Assembly: GCF_036248255.1 (NCBI RefSeq)
Contig: NZ_CP109178.1
Location: 3,472,001 to 3,536,000 of the forward strand
Source: Streptomyces sp. NBC_01717
GTDB taxonomy: Bacteria > Actinomycetota > Actinomycetes > Streptomycetales > Streptomycetaceae
Direction: 5' to 3'
Length of the DNA: 64,000 nt
Positions 38,196-45,935 of the stretch are shown in pieces. Below the pieces are notes generated by a model. The model was given only the letters and a program-made list of their open reading frames with translations, searched no databases and was not told where the DNA came from. A program made the position numbers and the translations under genes. Each line of letters begins with the position of its first letter. Position 1 is the stretch's first letter.

Positions 38196-38876
38196 TCAGT
38201 TCCGGATCCGCAGGCGGTCCGTACTGTCCTCGCTCGGCTGGACGACGACGATGCCCTGGCCGGAGAACGCCATCTGGTACGCCTCGCCGCTTCCACGCCC
38301 GATGAGCGAAGAGGCCTTGAAGCTGCGCTTGCCCTTCACCTTGAGGTTCGGGGACCACGCCACGAGGGCGTCCGGGTCGACGTAGGTCTCGTCGTCGCCG
38401 CGTCCGCAGTCCACGACGATCGGCGTGCCGCGCGAGGTGATGGCGACCCAGCCGGTGCCCGCGATGCAGACGTTCCACAGTCCCTGGCCGGCGAACTTGG
38501 CCAGCCCCTTGACCCGCTCGACGCCCCAGGTGAGGTGGCCGTCGAAAGCCAGGACGTTGGTGCCGTTGACCGAGAGCGAGTCGTTGTTGAGATTGATGAC
38601 GACCACATCGGCGCCGTAGTCGGCGAGGTAGAGCAGCCCGTCACCGGCGCACTTCATCAGGGGTGCGCCCTCGCCGGTGATCCACTGGGAGGCGATCTGA
38701 CGGACGGCGGGCGGATTGGGTTCGTACTGGATGAAGCCCTCGTACGACACCATCGAGCCGGTCCGCGCGAAGAGGTCCTGGCCGGTGGCCATGGCGACCT
38801 TGAGCATCGTGCGGCCGTGGTTCTCCATCCGGGCCGTGACGGGGGTCGGGGCGAAGCCCGCGAGTTGCTGGTTCAT
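38196..38876 (-). CDS. AIM24-family protein, second gene of the TerD/AIM24 operon
   Basis: 226 residues, a single AIM24 domain (MLKVAMATGQDLFARTGSMVSYEGF; GEGAPLMKCAGDGLLYLADYGADV; VDPDALVAWSPNLKVKGKR; FSGQGIVVVQPSED). It is clearly paralogous to its two neighbours. The ATG is 11 bases after the TerD-AIM24 stop, so the genes are probably one transcript. Confidence 0.85.
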   Translation of the reverse strand: MNQQLAGFAPTPVTARMENHGRTMLKVAMATGQDLFARTGSMVSYEGFIQYEPNPPAVRQIASQWITGEGAPLMKCAGDGLLYLADYGADVVVINLNNDSLSVNGTNVLAFDGHLTWGVERVKGLAKFAGQGLWNVCIAGTGWVAITSRGTPIVVDCGRGDDETYVDPDALVAWSPNLKVKGKRSFKASSLIGRGSGEAYQMAFSGQGIVVVQPSEDSTDRLRIRN

Positions 38877-38887
38877 GACGGGCTCCC

Positions 38888-40495
38888 TCAGACCTCGTAG
38901 GGCTGGACGACGATGAAGTTGCCGGGGGCTCCCCGGAACTGGAGGTTCACGGTCTCTCCGCTGTGCCCGGGGTACGCGTTGCGGCGCAGTCGGACCTGGC
39001 TGGAGATGATCACCTGGGACGCCGACGACCAGGCCACGATGGCGTTGCAGTCGGCGAACGTGGTCGGCGTGACCGGCAGGACGACGGGTACGCCGTGGGT
39101 CTTGACGATGATCGTCCCGGTGCCCTGGAACTGCATGGTGAACAGCGCGCCACCGGGGATGCCGTGGCCCTCGATCCTGCGGACCTCGTGCTGCAGCGAC
39201 TCGTCGAAGGCGAGAACGCTCTCCGCCGAGACGCAGATGCCGTCGCCCTGGAGCTCGATGGCGTGCAGATGGGAGCCGTCCTCGGCGAGGAAGACCTGCC
39301 CCCGGCCGGTACAGCGCATCAGCTGCATCTCCTGGCCGGTGGCGTTGCCGACGATGCGGCCGGCGAAACCGGCGCCCTTGTAGCTGAAGTCGACCTTGCC
39401 CTGGTACATCACCATGGAGCCCTGGCGGGCGAGCACCGGCGTACCACCCATGGTGAGGTCGACCCGCATGAGCTGCTGGTTCTGCGGGGTCCAACGCTGG
39501 CCGGTGGCCGTCTCCTTGTACGGCTGGAGCGCGGCCTGCAGGCCGGCACCGGCCTGCGGCACCCCTTGCGGTACGCCCTGGGGCACGCCGGGGGGCTGCT
39601 GCCCGTACGGAGCCGGAGCCTGCTGCCCGTAGGGGGCGGCGGGCACGGGCTGGCCCGGGACCTGTCCGAACTGCGGCTGCTGGGGCGGCTGGCCCGGCTG
39701 CCCGTACGGAGCCGGGGCCGGTGCGGGCGGCGGCACGGTGCCACCCATCGGCGCCATCGGCGCCGCGATCGTCGGCGCGGCATGCATCTGCTGCTGCGGG
39801 GTGGGGGCCGGGGCCTGCGCGGCCGGGGCCCCGAAGGAAGGGGCGGGCTGGGGGACTTGGGGGGCCTGCGGGGCAGCCGGAGCGCCGAAGGACGGGGCCG
39901 GGGCGGTCGCCTGCGGCGGCGGGGCGAACGACGGGGCGGCTGCCTGCTGCGGCGCGGCGGGCGCCTCCTCGGCGACCTCACCGCCGAAGTTCTTCAGCAG
40001 CGCGTCGAGGCCACCGTCGAATCCCTGGCCGACGGCCGCGAACCGCCAGACGTCCTTCAGATAGAAGTCGCCCAGCATCACCGCACGCTCGGTGGTGAAC
40101 TCGGAGCCGGTGAAGGCGTACCTGACGACTTCCTCGCCACCCGCGACGATCCGGATGTACCCCGGACCGACCTGCGACATCTGCCCCGCACCGTCGATGG
40201 TCGCGGTGAACGACAGCTTGTGGATGTTCGCCGGAATGCGGTCCAGCGTGACGCGGAACGACTCGGTGTCACCGGCCTGGGCACCAAGGAGCTGAATGGA
40301 CTCCTCCGGCGATTTCGGCTGGTTGAAGAAGATGAAATACCGGTCGTCGGAGAGCTGCTCATTGGCATCGAGGCCGAAGCAGCTGATGTCAAAGGTCAGT
40401 CCCGGGCCGGAGATCTGCACACCTACGTACAGGTCCGTCCCCGGCGTGAGATCGCTGATCTTGGCCTTGTGGCCGCGTTGGAATTCCCTTGCCAT
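38888..40495 (-). CDS. TerD-AIM24 fusion protein
   Basis: 535 residues in three parts. Residues 1-~178 are a TerD-type stress-response domain (DLYVGVQISGPGLTFDISCFGLDANEQLSDDRYFIFFNQPKSPE; RVTLDRIPANIHKLSFTATIDG), which binds calcium in related proteins. Residues ~179-325 are a Pro/Ala/Gln-rich flexible linker with PYGQ and VPQG repeats. Residues ~330-535 are an AIM24 domain like those of the two genes behind it. The ATG gives MAREFQRGHKAKI, a normal TerD start. TerD-family proteins are linked to tellurite, redox and envelope stress; the exact role here is unknown. Confidence 0.88.
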   Translation of the reverse strand: MAREFQRGHKAKISDLTPGTDLYVGVQISGPGLTFDISCFGLDANEQLSDDRYFIFFNQPKSPEESIQLLGAQAGDTESFRVTLDRIPANIHKLSFTATIDGAGQMSQVGPGYIRIVAGGEEVVRYAFTGSEFTTERAVMLGDFYLKDVWRFAAVGQGFDGGLDALLKNFGGEVAEEAPAAPQQAAAPSFAPPPQATAPAPSFGAPAAPQAPQVPQPAPSFGAPAAQAPAPTPQQQMHAAPTIAAPMAPMGGTVPPPAPAPAPYGQPGQPPQQPQFGQVPGQPVPAAPYGQQAPAPYGQQPPGVPQGVPQGVPQAGAGLQAALQPYKETATGQRWTPQNQQLMRVDLTMGGTPVLARQGSMVMYQGKVDFSYKGAGFAGRIVGNATGQEMQLMRCTGRGQVFLAEDGSHLHAIELQGDGICVSAESVLAFDESLQHEVRRIEGHGIPGGALFTMQFQGTGTIIVKTHGVPVVLPVTPTTFADCNAIVAWSSASQVIISSQVRLRRNAYPGHSGETVNLQFRGAPGNFIVVQPYEV

Positions 40496-40602
40496 GCGTA
40501 ACGACCGTCCCCCATCCCGAATGTGAATGCGTCGCGCCAGGCTAACCGCAAACTCCGACATTGAGCTAAGTCGGTACACACCCGGTACAGAATCACCGAA
40601 CG

Positions 40603-41226
40603 TCACTCGCTTCGGGCGGCCGGCAGATGCGGCAACCGGTCGGCCGCCACCACTCCTTCGAGGTAGCCACGGGCCCGCTCGGTTCGCGGATACGCCTCCA
40701 GCAGCCGCCAGAACCGCGGCCCATGACCGGGGACCAGGAGATGGGCGAGCTCGTGGACGAGCACGTAGTCGACGACGTACTCCGGCATGCCCTGCAACCG
40801 GTGCGACAGACGGATGCTGCCCTCCGCCGGCGTGCAGGACCCCCATCGGGTGTTCTGATTGGTCACCCACCGCACCGACGCGGGTCTGGCCCGGCCGTCG
40901 AAATACAGGTCTGACAACCGCTCGGCCCGCGCGGCGAGTTCGCTGTCACCGAGGATGCGCTTGCTCTCCTGGGCGGCGAGTTTGTCGAGCATCACGCTCA
41001 CCCAGCGCTGCTCCTCCGCCTCCGACATCCGGGCGGGGATCAGCACGATGGTGCGGTCGCCCTCCCGGTACGCGGAGACCGTTCTGCTGCGGCGGCTGCT
41101 CCTGCGGACCTCCACCGCGCTCGTCGCCGAGACGCGGGGCGGATGGCTGGCCGCGCTGCGCTGATGATGTCCGGCGCTGCGCGCGGAGGTCTCGCCGGCG
41201 AAGCCGGGTGACGGGTCGGCGGGCAC
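40603..41226 (-). CDS. YgjP-like zinc metallopeptidase (M48/DUF45 type)
   Basis: 207 residues. The C-terminal half carries NTRWGSCTP, IRLSHRLQGMPEYVVDYVLVHELAHLLVPGHGPRFW: a HELAH zinc site plus a third His, as in E. coli YgjP. The N-terminal ~45 residues are Ser/Arg-rich and may not all be translated; the GTG at 41226 is the furthest start. It is divergent from the ThiF-like gene. Confidence 0.85.
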   Translation of the reverse strand: MPADPSPGFAGETSARSAGHHQRSAASHPPRVSATSAVEVRRSSRRSRTVSAYREGDRTIVLIPARMSEAEEQRWVSVMLDKLAAQESKRILGDSELAARAERLSDLYFDGRARPASVRWVTNQNTRWGSCTPAEGSIRLSHRLQGMPEYVVDYVLVHELAHLLVPGHGPRFWRLLEAYPRTERARGYLEGVVAADRLPHLPAARSE

Positions 41227-41410
41227 GCCACGACGTTACCCGCTGTCAGTGGGGGAAGTCCCGCCCCCGGGGCGGTTGGCGCTTGATCCACTCCACGGCA
41301 TGCACCATTTGAACGACTAATACCCCTGCCTGTGGATAACTTTCTGCACGTTTCGACGCCTGCCCGCATTCTGGCAACGGATCTCGCGAAGCTCCGGCCA
41401 CGCCTCGCGC

Positions 41411-41499
41411 ACAGAGACCGCAGAGCGACCACACAGAGATCGCACAGAGATCGCGCACGGACCGCACCGACGCCGGCCGGCGCGACGGACAGAGACCGG
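41411..41499 (+). repeat. four 11-bp direct repeats (ACAGAGAYCGC) upstream of the ThiF-like gene
   Basis: Copies start at 41411, 41433, 41444 and 41489, spaced by 22, 11 and 45 bases, about whole helical turns; the last ends in CGG instead of CGC. They lie in the 280-bp gap between the protease and ThiF genes, the last 8 bases before the ATG. Helically phased direct repeats often bind response regulators. Nothing else in the gap is clear except a single DnaA-box-like TGTGGATAA. Confidence 0.55.
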
Positions 41500-41506
41500 G
41501 GAAACC

Positions 41507-42682
41507 ATGCATCCGATGTTGAAGCCCGCACTGCGCCGCGCCTGGCGCGGCAGGAACACCGTGCAATTCGGAGTGACACCCGCTCACGCGGTGAAGCTCG
41601 GCCCGGTGGATATCGCCACCGGAAGTTTCCTGGAACTGCTCGACGGAACGCGCGGCCTCCCGCTGCTACGCGAAGAGGCACGGGCGCTGGATCTGTCGGA
41701 CCATCAAGTGGACACACTGGTGAGGCGCTTGGGGAACGCGGGGCTGATCGACGATGTGCGGGCCGGCGGCCCCGAAGCCGCAGCGTTACGGAACCGGGCC
41801 GACGTCCTGGAGCGGCAGCGTCCCGACCTCGCGTCACTCTCGGTCATCCACCCCGAACCGGGCGGCGGGATGCGCAGACTGGCGGCCCGCCGTGCGATGC
41901 GGGTCCAGGTGAGAGGCGCCGGCCGGGTCGGTGCGGCAATCGCCGCGGTGCTGTCCGGGTCCGGAGTGGGCCGGGTCGAGGTTCTGGACGGCGGAGTCAC
42001 CGAGCCCTCCGACATCGCGCCGGGCGGGCTTCCCGCAGCGGCGGTCGGAGAGCGCAGGGACACCGCAGCCCGGCAGTTGGTCCGTCGCTCGGCCGTCGGC
42101 TCCACTCATCGGGCGACGGGGACGGCAGACGCCGCGGCGAGTGACACGTCAGCGGGTGGCCCATCTGCGAGTGGTGGTCCCGGGCTGTCGTTGGTCGTGG
42201 CCGCCCCTCGGGACGGTCTCGCGGTGTACGCCCCCGATCCCCGCGCCGCCGAACCGTGGATCGCGTCGGGCATTCCTCATCTCTATGCCGGGGTGATCGA
42301 GGCCACCGGTGTGGTCGGCCCCTTGGTCCTGCCCGGCGGTACGGCCTGCGCGGGATGCCTGGCGCTGACCCGCACCGACCGGGATCCGCAGTGGCCGAGG
42401 ATGCTGACGCAGTGGCGGTCCGGGCGACGCAACGCGGTACAGGCGTGCGACCTGGGGCTCGCGACAGCGGTGGCCGGTCTCGCCGCGGCCCATGCGCTGT
42501 CCTTTCTGGACGGCGAACTGCCCGCCAGCACAGGGGCCAGGTGGGAGGCTGCTCTGCCGCTGTTGGACTGGCGGTCGGAGCAGGTCGGAGCGCATCTCGA
42601 CTGTTCCTGCGGAGCGGGTGGGCACACTGTGGGGGAGCGCACCTCTGGGCTCGGCACGACGCAGGACACAATGGCCGGGTAA
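41507..42682 (+). CDS. orphan ThiF/E1-like protein with N-terminal winged-helix-like domain (cyclodehydratase-C-like)
   Basis: 391 residues. The first ~85 residues (LKPALRRAWRGRNTVQFGV...; LSDHQVDTLVRRLGNAGLIDD) resemble the winged-helix leader-recognition domain at the front of RiPP cyclodehydratase C proteins. A Rossmann core follows (VRGAGRVGAAIAAVLSGSGVGRVEVLDGG), with the E1-like TEPSDIAPGG segment, a low-complexity Ser/Gly insert (~200-220), and Cys pairs for zinc (CAGC; CSC near the C-terminus). The canonical E1 catalytic Cys and Arg residues are not evident. No RiPP precursor is seen beside it. The gene is 41 bp upstream of aarF on the same strand. Confidence 0.75.
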   Translation: MHPMLKPALRRAWRGRNTVQFGVTPAHAVKLGPVDIATGSFLELLDGTRGLPLLREEARALDLSDHQVDTLVRRLGNAGLIDDVRAGGPEAAALRNRADVLERQRPDLASLSVIHPEPGGGMRRLAARRAMRVQVRGAGRVGAAIAAVLSGSGVGRVEVLDGGVTEPSDIAPGGLPAAAVGERRDTAARQLVRRSAVGSTHRATGTADAAASDTSAGGPSASGGPGLSLVVAAPRDGLAVYAPDPRAAEPWIASGIPHLYAGVIEATGVVGPLVLPGGTACAGCLALTRTDRDPQWPRMLTQWRSGRRNAVQACDLGLATAVAGLAAAHALSFLDGELPASTGARWEAALPLLDWRSEQVGAHLDCSCGAGGHTVGERTSGLGTTQDTMAG

Positions 42683-42723
42683 CCGCCGCACGCGGCACGG
42701 CAGTCTGGGATTTGGAGGGGCGT

Positions 42724-44145
42724 ATGTCTGATCTACCCCGGAAAGCGGTCACCCGCACCGCCAGGTTGGCCGCGCTGCCACTCGGCTTCGCCGGCCGGGC
42801 CACGTGGGGTCTGGGCAAACGGATCGGCGGCAGGTCCGCGGAGATAGTGGCCCGCGAGCTCCAGCAGCGGACGGCGGACCAGCTGTTCAAGACATTGGGG
42901 GAGCTGAAGGGGGGTGCCATGAAACTCGGTCAGGCCCTGTCCGTCTTCGAGTCGGCGCTGCCCGAGGAGGTTGCCGGGCCGTACCGGGCGGCGCTCACCA
43001 AACTGCAGGAAGCCGCGCCCCCCATGCCGACCCGCACCGTCCACACGGTGCTGGAGGAGCGGCTCGGTGAGGACTGGCGGGAGCTGTTCCTCGAATTCGA
43101 GGACAAGCCGTCGGCCGCCGCCTCGATCGGGCAGGTGCACCGGGCGGTCTGGCACGACGGTCGCGAGGTCGCGGTGAAGGTGCAGTATCCGGGCGCCGGG
43201 GAAGCCCTCCTCTCGGATCTCACCCAACTCAGCCGGTTCGCCCGGCTGCTCGGCCCGCTGATCCCCGGGATGGACATCAAACCGCTCATCGCGGAGCTGC
43301 GCGACCGCGTGTCGGAGGAGCTGGACTACGAACTGGAGGCGCGGTCCCAGCAGGAGCACGCGGAGGAGTTCGCGGACGATCCCGATGTGGTGATCCCCGA
43401 TGTGGTGCACCAGTCGGACCAGGTGCTGGTGACGGAGTGGATCGACGGTGTGCCGCTCTCCGAGGTGATCACGGACGGCACGCAGGAGCAGCGGGACCGG
43501 GCGGGCCAGCTGCTGGCCCGCTTCCTGTTCTCGGGTCCGGCGCGCACGGGTCTGCTGCACGCGGACCCGCATCCGGGCAACTTCCGGCTGCTGCCTGCGG
43601 AGACGGAGGACGGCGAGGCCGGGCAGTGGCGGCTCGGGGTGCTGGACTTCGGCACGGTGGACCGACTGCCGGGCGGTCTGCCGCAGCCCATCGGGGACTC
43701 GTTGCGGCTCACGCTGGCGGGTGACGCGGAAGCGGTGTACGAGCTGCTGCGCGAGGAAGGCTTCGTCAAGGAGTCGATCGACCTCGACCCGAATGCGGTA
43801 CTCGACTATCTGCTGCCGATCATCGAGCCGGCGCAGGTGGAGGAGTTCACCTTCACCCGGAGCTGGATGCGCAATCAGGCCGCTCGGATAGCGGATCTCC
43901 GCTCCCCCGCCCATCAGCTGGGCAAGCAGCTGAACCTGCCGCCCGCCTATCTGCTCATACACCGGGTGACGCTGAGCACGATCGGGGTGCTGTGTCAGCT
44001 GGGTGCGACGGTGCGGCTGCGGGACGAACTGGAGTCCTGGGTCCCAGGGTTCCTGCCGATCGAGGACCTGCCCGTCGAGAACCTGCCGATCGCGGACCTG
44101 CCTGAGCAGGATCAGCGGGTGGGCGACGCGGCAGCCGAGGCATAG
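42724..44145 (+). CDS. AarF/UbiB (ABC1) family atypical kinase
   Basis: 473 residues. The family's N-terminal KxGQ motif (GGAMKLGQALS), the Ala-rich loop (AAASIGQVHRAVW), the conserved Lys (VAVKVQYPG), catalytic LLHADPHPGN and metal-binding DFGTVD are all present. UbiB-type proteins have ATPase activity and support quinone or isoprenoid lipid metabolism. The C-terminus has short repeats (LPIEDLPVENLPIADLP). The ATG follows GGAGGGG. In M. tuberculosis the equivalent gene (Rv3197) also adjoins whiB7. Confidence 0.92.
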   Translation: MSDLPRKAVTRTARLAALPLGFAGRATWGLGKRIGGRSAEIVARELQQRTADQLFKTLGELKGGAMKLGQALSVFESALPEEVAGPYRAALTKLQEAAPPMPTRTVHTVLEERLGEDWRELFLEFEDKPSAAASIGQVHRAVWHDGREVAVKVQYPGAGEALLSDLTQLSRFARLLGPLIPGMDIKPLIAELRDRVSEELDYELEARSQQEHAEEFADDPDVVIPDVVHQSDQVLVTEWIDGVPLSEVITDGTQEQRDRAGQLLARFLFSGPARTGLLHADPHPGNFRLLPAETEDGEAGQWRLGVLDFGTVDRLPGGLPQPIGDSLRLTLAGDAEAVYELLREEGFVKESIDLDPNAVLDYLLPIIEPAQVEEFTFTRSWMRNQAARIADLRSPAHQLGKQLNLPPAYLLIHRVTLSTIGVLCQLGATVRLRDELESWVPGFLPIEDLPVENLPIADLPEQDQRVGDAAAEA

Positions 44146-44175
44146 GCCCCCGGGACCGGGCCGGGGGCAGGCCTG

Positions 44176-44379
44176 TCACCACCAGGGCGAGTCGAGGCGG
44201 CCTTCGATCGCCCTGATATGGCTGCGGGCACAGTTGTCACAGAAGTACTGGCGTCTGCCGTTCTCCACGGAGCAGACCCAGGTCGGCGGCGCGTACTCGC
44301 TGTCGGCGGCGGTGTCGCACCGGGCGCACACCACGACATGGCCGCCCGGTTGTGCGGGGTGATGAGTCTCCTCGTTCAC
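44176..44379 (-). CDS. small zinc-ribbon protein, 67 residues
   Basis: The protein has VVVCARCDTAADSEYAPPTWVCSVENGRRQYFCDNCARSHIRAIEGRLDSPWW-type composition: two CxxC pairs (CARC, CDNC) framing a third Cys, so a single zinc ribbon is likely. No ribosome site decides the start beyond the ATG at 44379. It is convergent with aarF. Conserved in streptomycetes as far as I can tell; function unknown. Confidence 0.7.
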   Translation of the reverse strand: MNEETHHPAQPGGHVVVCARCDTAADSEYAPPTWVCSVENGRRQYFCDNCARSHIRAIEGRLDSPWW

Positions 44380-44431
44380 CTCGTGACGATAACTCCGTCC
44401 CCGCCGCGCGGCACGTCACCACACAGCACGA

Positions 44432-44465
44432 CCGCGGGGCCGGTCCGTCCGGACCGGCCCCGCGG
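44432..44465 (-). terminator. 16-bp hairpin downstream of the small basic protein / wblC region
   Basis: Arms 44432-44447 and 44450-44465 pair perfectly. It lies ~80 bases past the stop of the 56-residue minus-strand gene and is the first strong terminator after wblC. Confidence 0.7.
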
Positions 44466-44545
44466 AAGGGGTACTGACAAGAGGTACTGATCGCTGCCGG
44501 GCAGAGCGGCTGCCCGGCAGCGGGTGGAGCGGTTCTTCGGCCTGA

Positions 44546-44716
44546 CTAGTGCATGACCGCCATGGCCAGCGCGCGGCGGGCGCGCATCGAAGCGCGCTCC
44601 GCCCGGCGCTGCATCCGCCGGGCGGAGACCAGGCGTACGGCCTGGCGCTCCGCATCGGCTTCCCTCAGGCGGTCGTGCATATGCGCACGAGCCAGAGCTT
44701 CTGGGATGAGTTGCAT
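44546..44716 (-). CDS. small basic protein, 56 residues
   Basis: The frame MQLIPEALARAHMHDRLREADAERQA... is helical, Arg/Ala-rich (RRMQRRAERASMRARRALAMAVMH) and starts at an ATG with AGGA eight bases upstream. No domain is recognised; the charge suggests nucleic-acid or ribosome contact, but that is inference. It is on the same strand as wblC, 185 bases behind it, with no strong terminator between, so co-transcription is possible. Confidence 0.6.
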   Translation of the reverse strand: MQLIPEALARAHMHDRLREADAERQAVRLVSARRMQRRAERASMRARRALAMAVMH

Positions 44717-44901
44717 TTCGCGGGTCCTGTTCTGACGCGAGTCGTTCGCGCCGATGCTTGTGACGTTCGGTGTCGCGGAGCCGACGGGCTCATTCGTGGG
44801 GACGGACATTGGTGCCTGATTTCGGGGATCGTGGGTTCGGGGACGGTCGATGGTTCCGATGCGCTTCATGGGTTTGGGGGCCGTGACCCCCAGGCCGGCG
44901 A

Positions 44902-45270
44902 TCACGCCGCGACCGGGTTCTTGCGCGGACGGCCACGCGGCCGCTTGCGAGCGACGACGACGCCCTGGATGAAGAGCTCGCCACCCCAGACACCCCACGG
45001 CTCGCGGCGCTCCTTGGCGCCGGCGAGGCAGGCCTCGACGAGCGGGCAGGTGCGGCAGAGGGACTTGGCGTACTCGACATCGGCCGGCGACTCGGCGAAG
45101 AAGACCTCCGGGTCGTAGGAACGGCAGGGGACGGGCACGCCGAGGTTCTCGATGGCGTCGTCGAGCGCGGTGAGCGCAGTGAGGGGGATCAAGGTGGAGT
45201 CCTCCGTGAGGCCGGGCGGGGGGATCGTTTCGGAAGGCGGTACGGACGGGGCGTGCGCTTCGAGTTGCAC
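44902..45270 (-). CDS. wblC: WhiB7-type transcription factor WblC
   Basis: 122 residues. It has the four iron-sulfur Cys residues (49, 72, 75, 81), the PWGVWGGE turn (91-98) that contacts the principal sigma factor, and the C-terminal AT-hook RGRP (112-115) that defines the WhiB7 subgroup. WhiB7/WblC activates intrinsic antibiotic resistance genes after translation inhibition. The GTG at 45270 (VQLEAHAPS) is used; the frame upstream is leader RNA. The leader holds an attenuator, and the promoter has an AT-rich box. uvrD2 lies upstream as in mycobacteria. Confidence 0.95.
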   Translation of the reverse strand: MQLEAHAPSVPPSETIPPPGLTEDSTLIPLTALTALDDAIENLGVPVPCRSYDPEVFFAESPADVEYAKSLCRTCPLVEACLAGAKERREPWGVWGGELFIQGVVVARKRPRGRPRKNPVAA

Positions 45271-45373
45271 GGTGGTGGTGTCCTCGTCTGGTCGTTCCGG
45301 CCGGTCGGCCGGGTGGCTGCTGGTACCGGGTGCTGCTTGTCCCGAGGCGCCTTCTCGCTGTGTCGTCCGTTTG

Positions 45374-45419
45374 GACAAAACAAAAGGGCCGCGGATCCCG
45401 AGTGGGGTTCCGCGGCCCT
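45374..45419 (-). terminator. wblC leader attenuator (intrinsic terminator)
   Basis: On the minus strand an 11-bp stem (45419-45409 with 45395-45385) is followed at once by the U-rich run TTTTGTTTTGT (45384-45374). This is a textbook intrinsic terminator, rare in so GC-rich a genome, placed ~105 bases before the wblC start codon and 23 bases after the stop of the upstream ORF. Confidence 0.85.
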
Positions 45420-45442
45420 GAAGGCGCCGGCCTGATGGTCCA

Positions 45443-45769
45443 TCAGGCTGGATCACTCCAGGGTTCAGGCCCACGGAAGGCCCACATCTTGTGGTGGTGC
45501 GTCGTCTGCTGCTCGGCTCCGGCACCGACTGCCGCAAAGGCATAGGCCGCCTTGGCCTGTCCCTTCGCTACTGCTGCCGTCGGTGCCTGGGTCGGTCGCT
45601 CATTGCGCTCCCGCACGGGGAGGCTCGCCAGGGACAGCGGGCTGACGGCGGAAATGCCGGACAGACCGGTGCCACGCAGCGAAGATTCCGAAGAGCAGGC
45701 GAGGCCGAGCGAGCAGGCGGAGACGACCGACAGATCGGTCATTTTGTTGGTCTCGATGATGCTGATCAC
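45443..45769 (-). CDS. wblC leader upstream ORF, 108 codons
   Basis: A GTG start with GGAGG at ideal 8-base spacing opens a frame ending just before the attenuator. The first ~60 codons have GC-rich third positions, as real genes do here (ISIIETNKMTDLSVVSACSLG...); the last 14 codons (MWAFRGPEPWSDPA) include two Trp and three Pro and might also be read from their own ATG at 45487. No known domain. Likely role: its translation senses ribosome stalling and controls the terminator; it could also make a small protein. Confidence 0.65.
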   Translation of the reverse strand: MISIIETNKMTDLSVVSACSLGLACSSESSLRGTGLSGISAVSPLSLASLPVRERNERPTQAPTAAVAKGQAKAAYAFAAVGAGAEQQTTHHHKMWAFRGPEPWSDPA

Positions 45770-45881
45770 GACAATCGCCTCCTCTCGGCGTCTCGGGGGG
45801 ACCGGTCTCGCCGGTCCTGCGTATTCGGATAAGTACAGCACGGGGTGAGGGCTTCAGAGAAGTCGCTGTTCCCGTGGTTAA

Positions 45882-45921
45882 GAACCTATGGTGATGACTG
45901 GGGCAGGCGCAAACTATTTTT
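45882..45921 (-). promoter_or_regulatory. wblC promoter with AT-rich WblC-binding element
   Basis: On the minus strand: AAAAAATA (45921-45914), TTGCGC (-35, 45911-45906), 18 bases, TAGGTT (-10, 45887-45882). An A/T-rich box directly upstream of the -35 element is the known signature of WhiB7-activated promoters. It implies a leader of about 600 nucleotides. Confidence 0.75.
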
Positions 45922-45935
45922 TCGACGAGTTTTTC

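Noticed and set aside
41331..41339. DnaA-box-like TGTGGATAA, and TTGTCCACA at 48179-48187
   Set aside because: Single boxes without clustering, AT-rich unwinding region or dnaA/dnaN context; not an origin.
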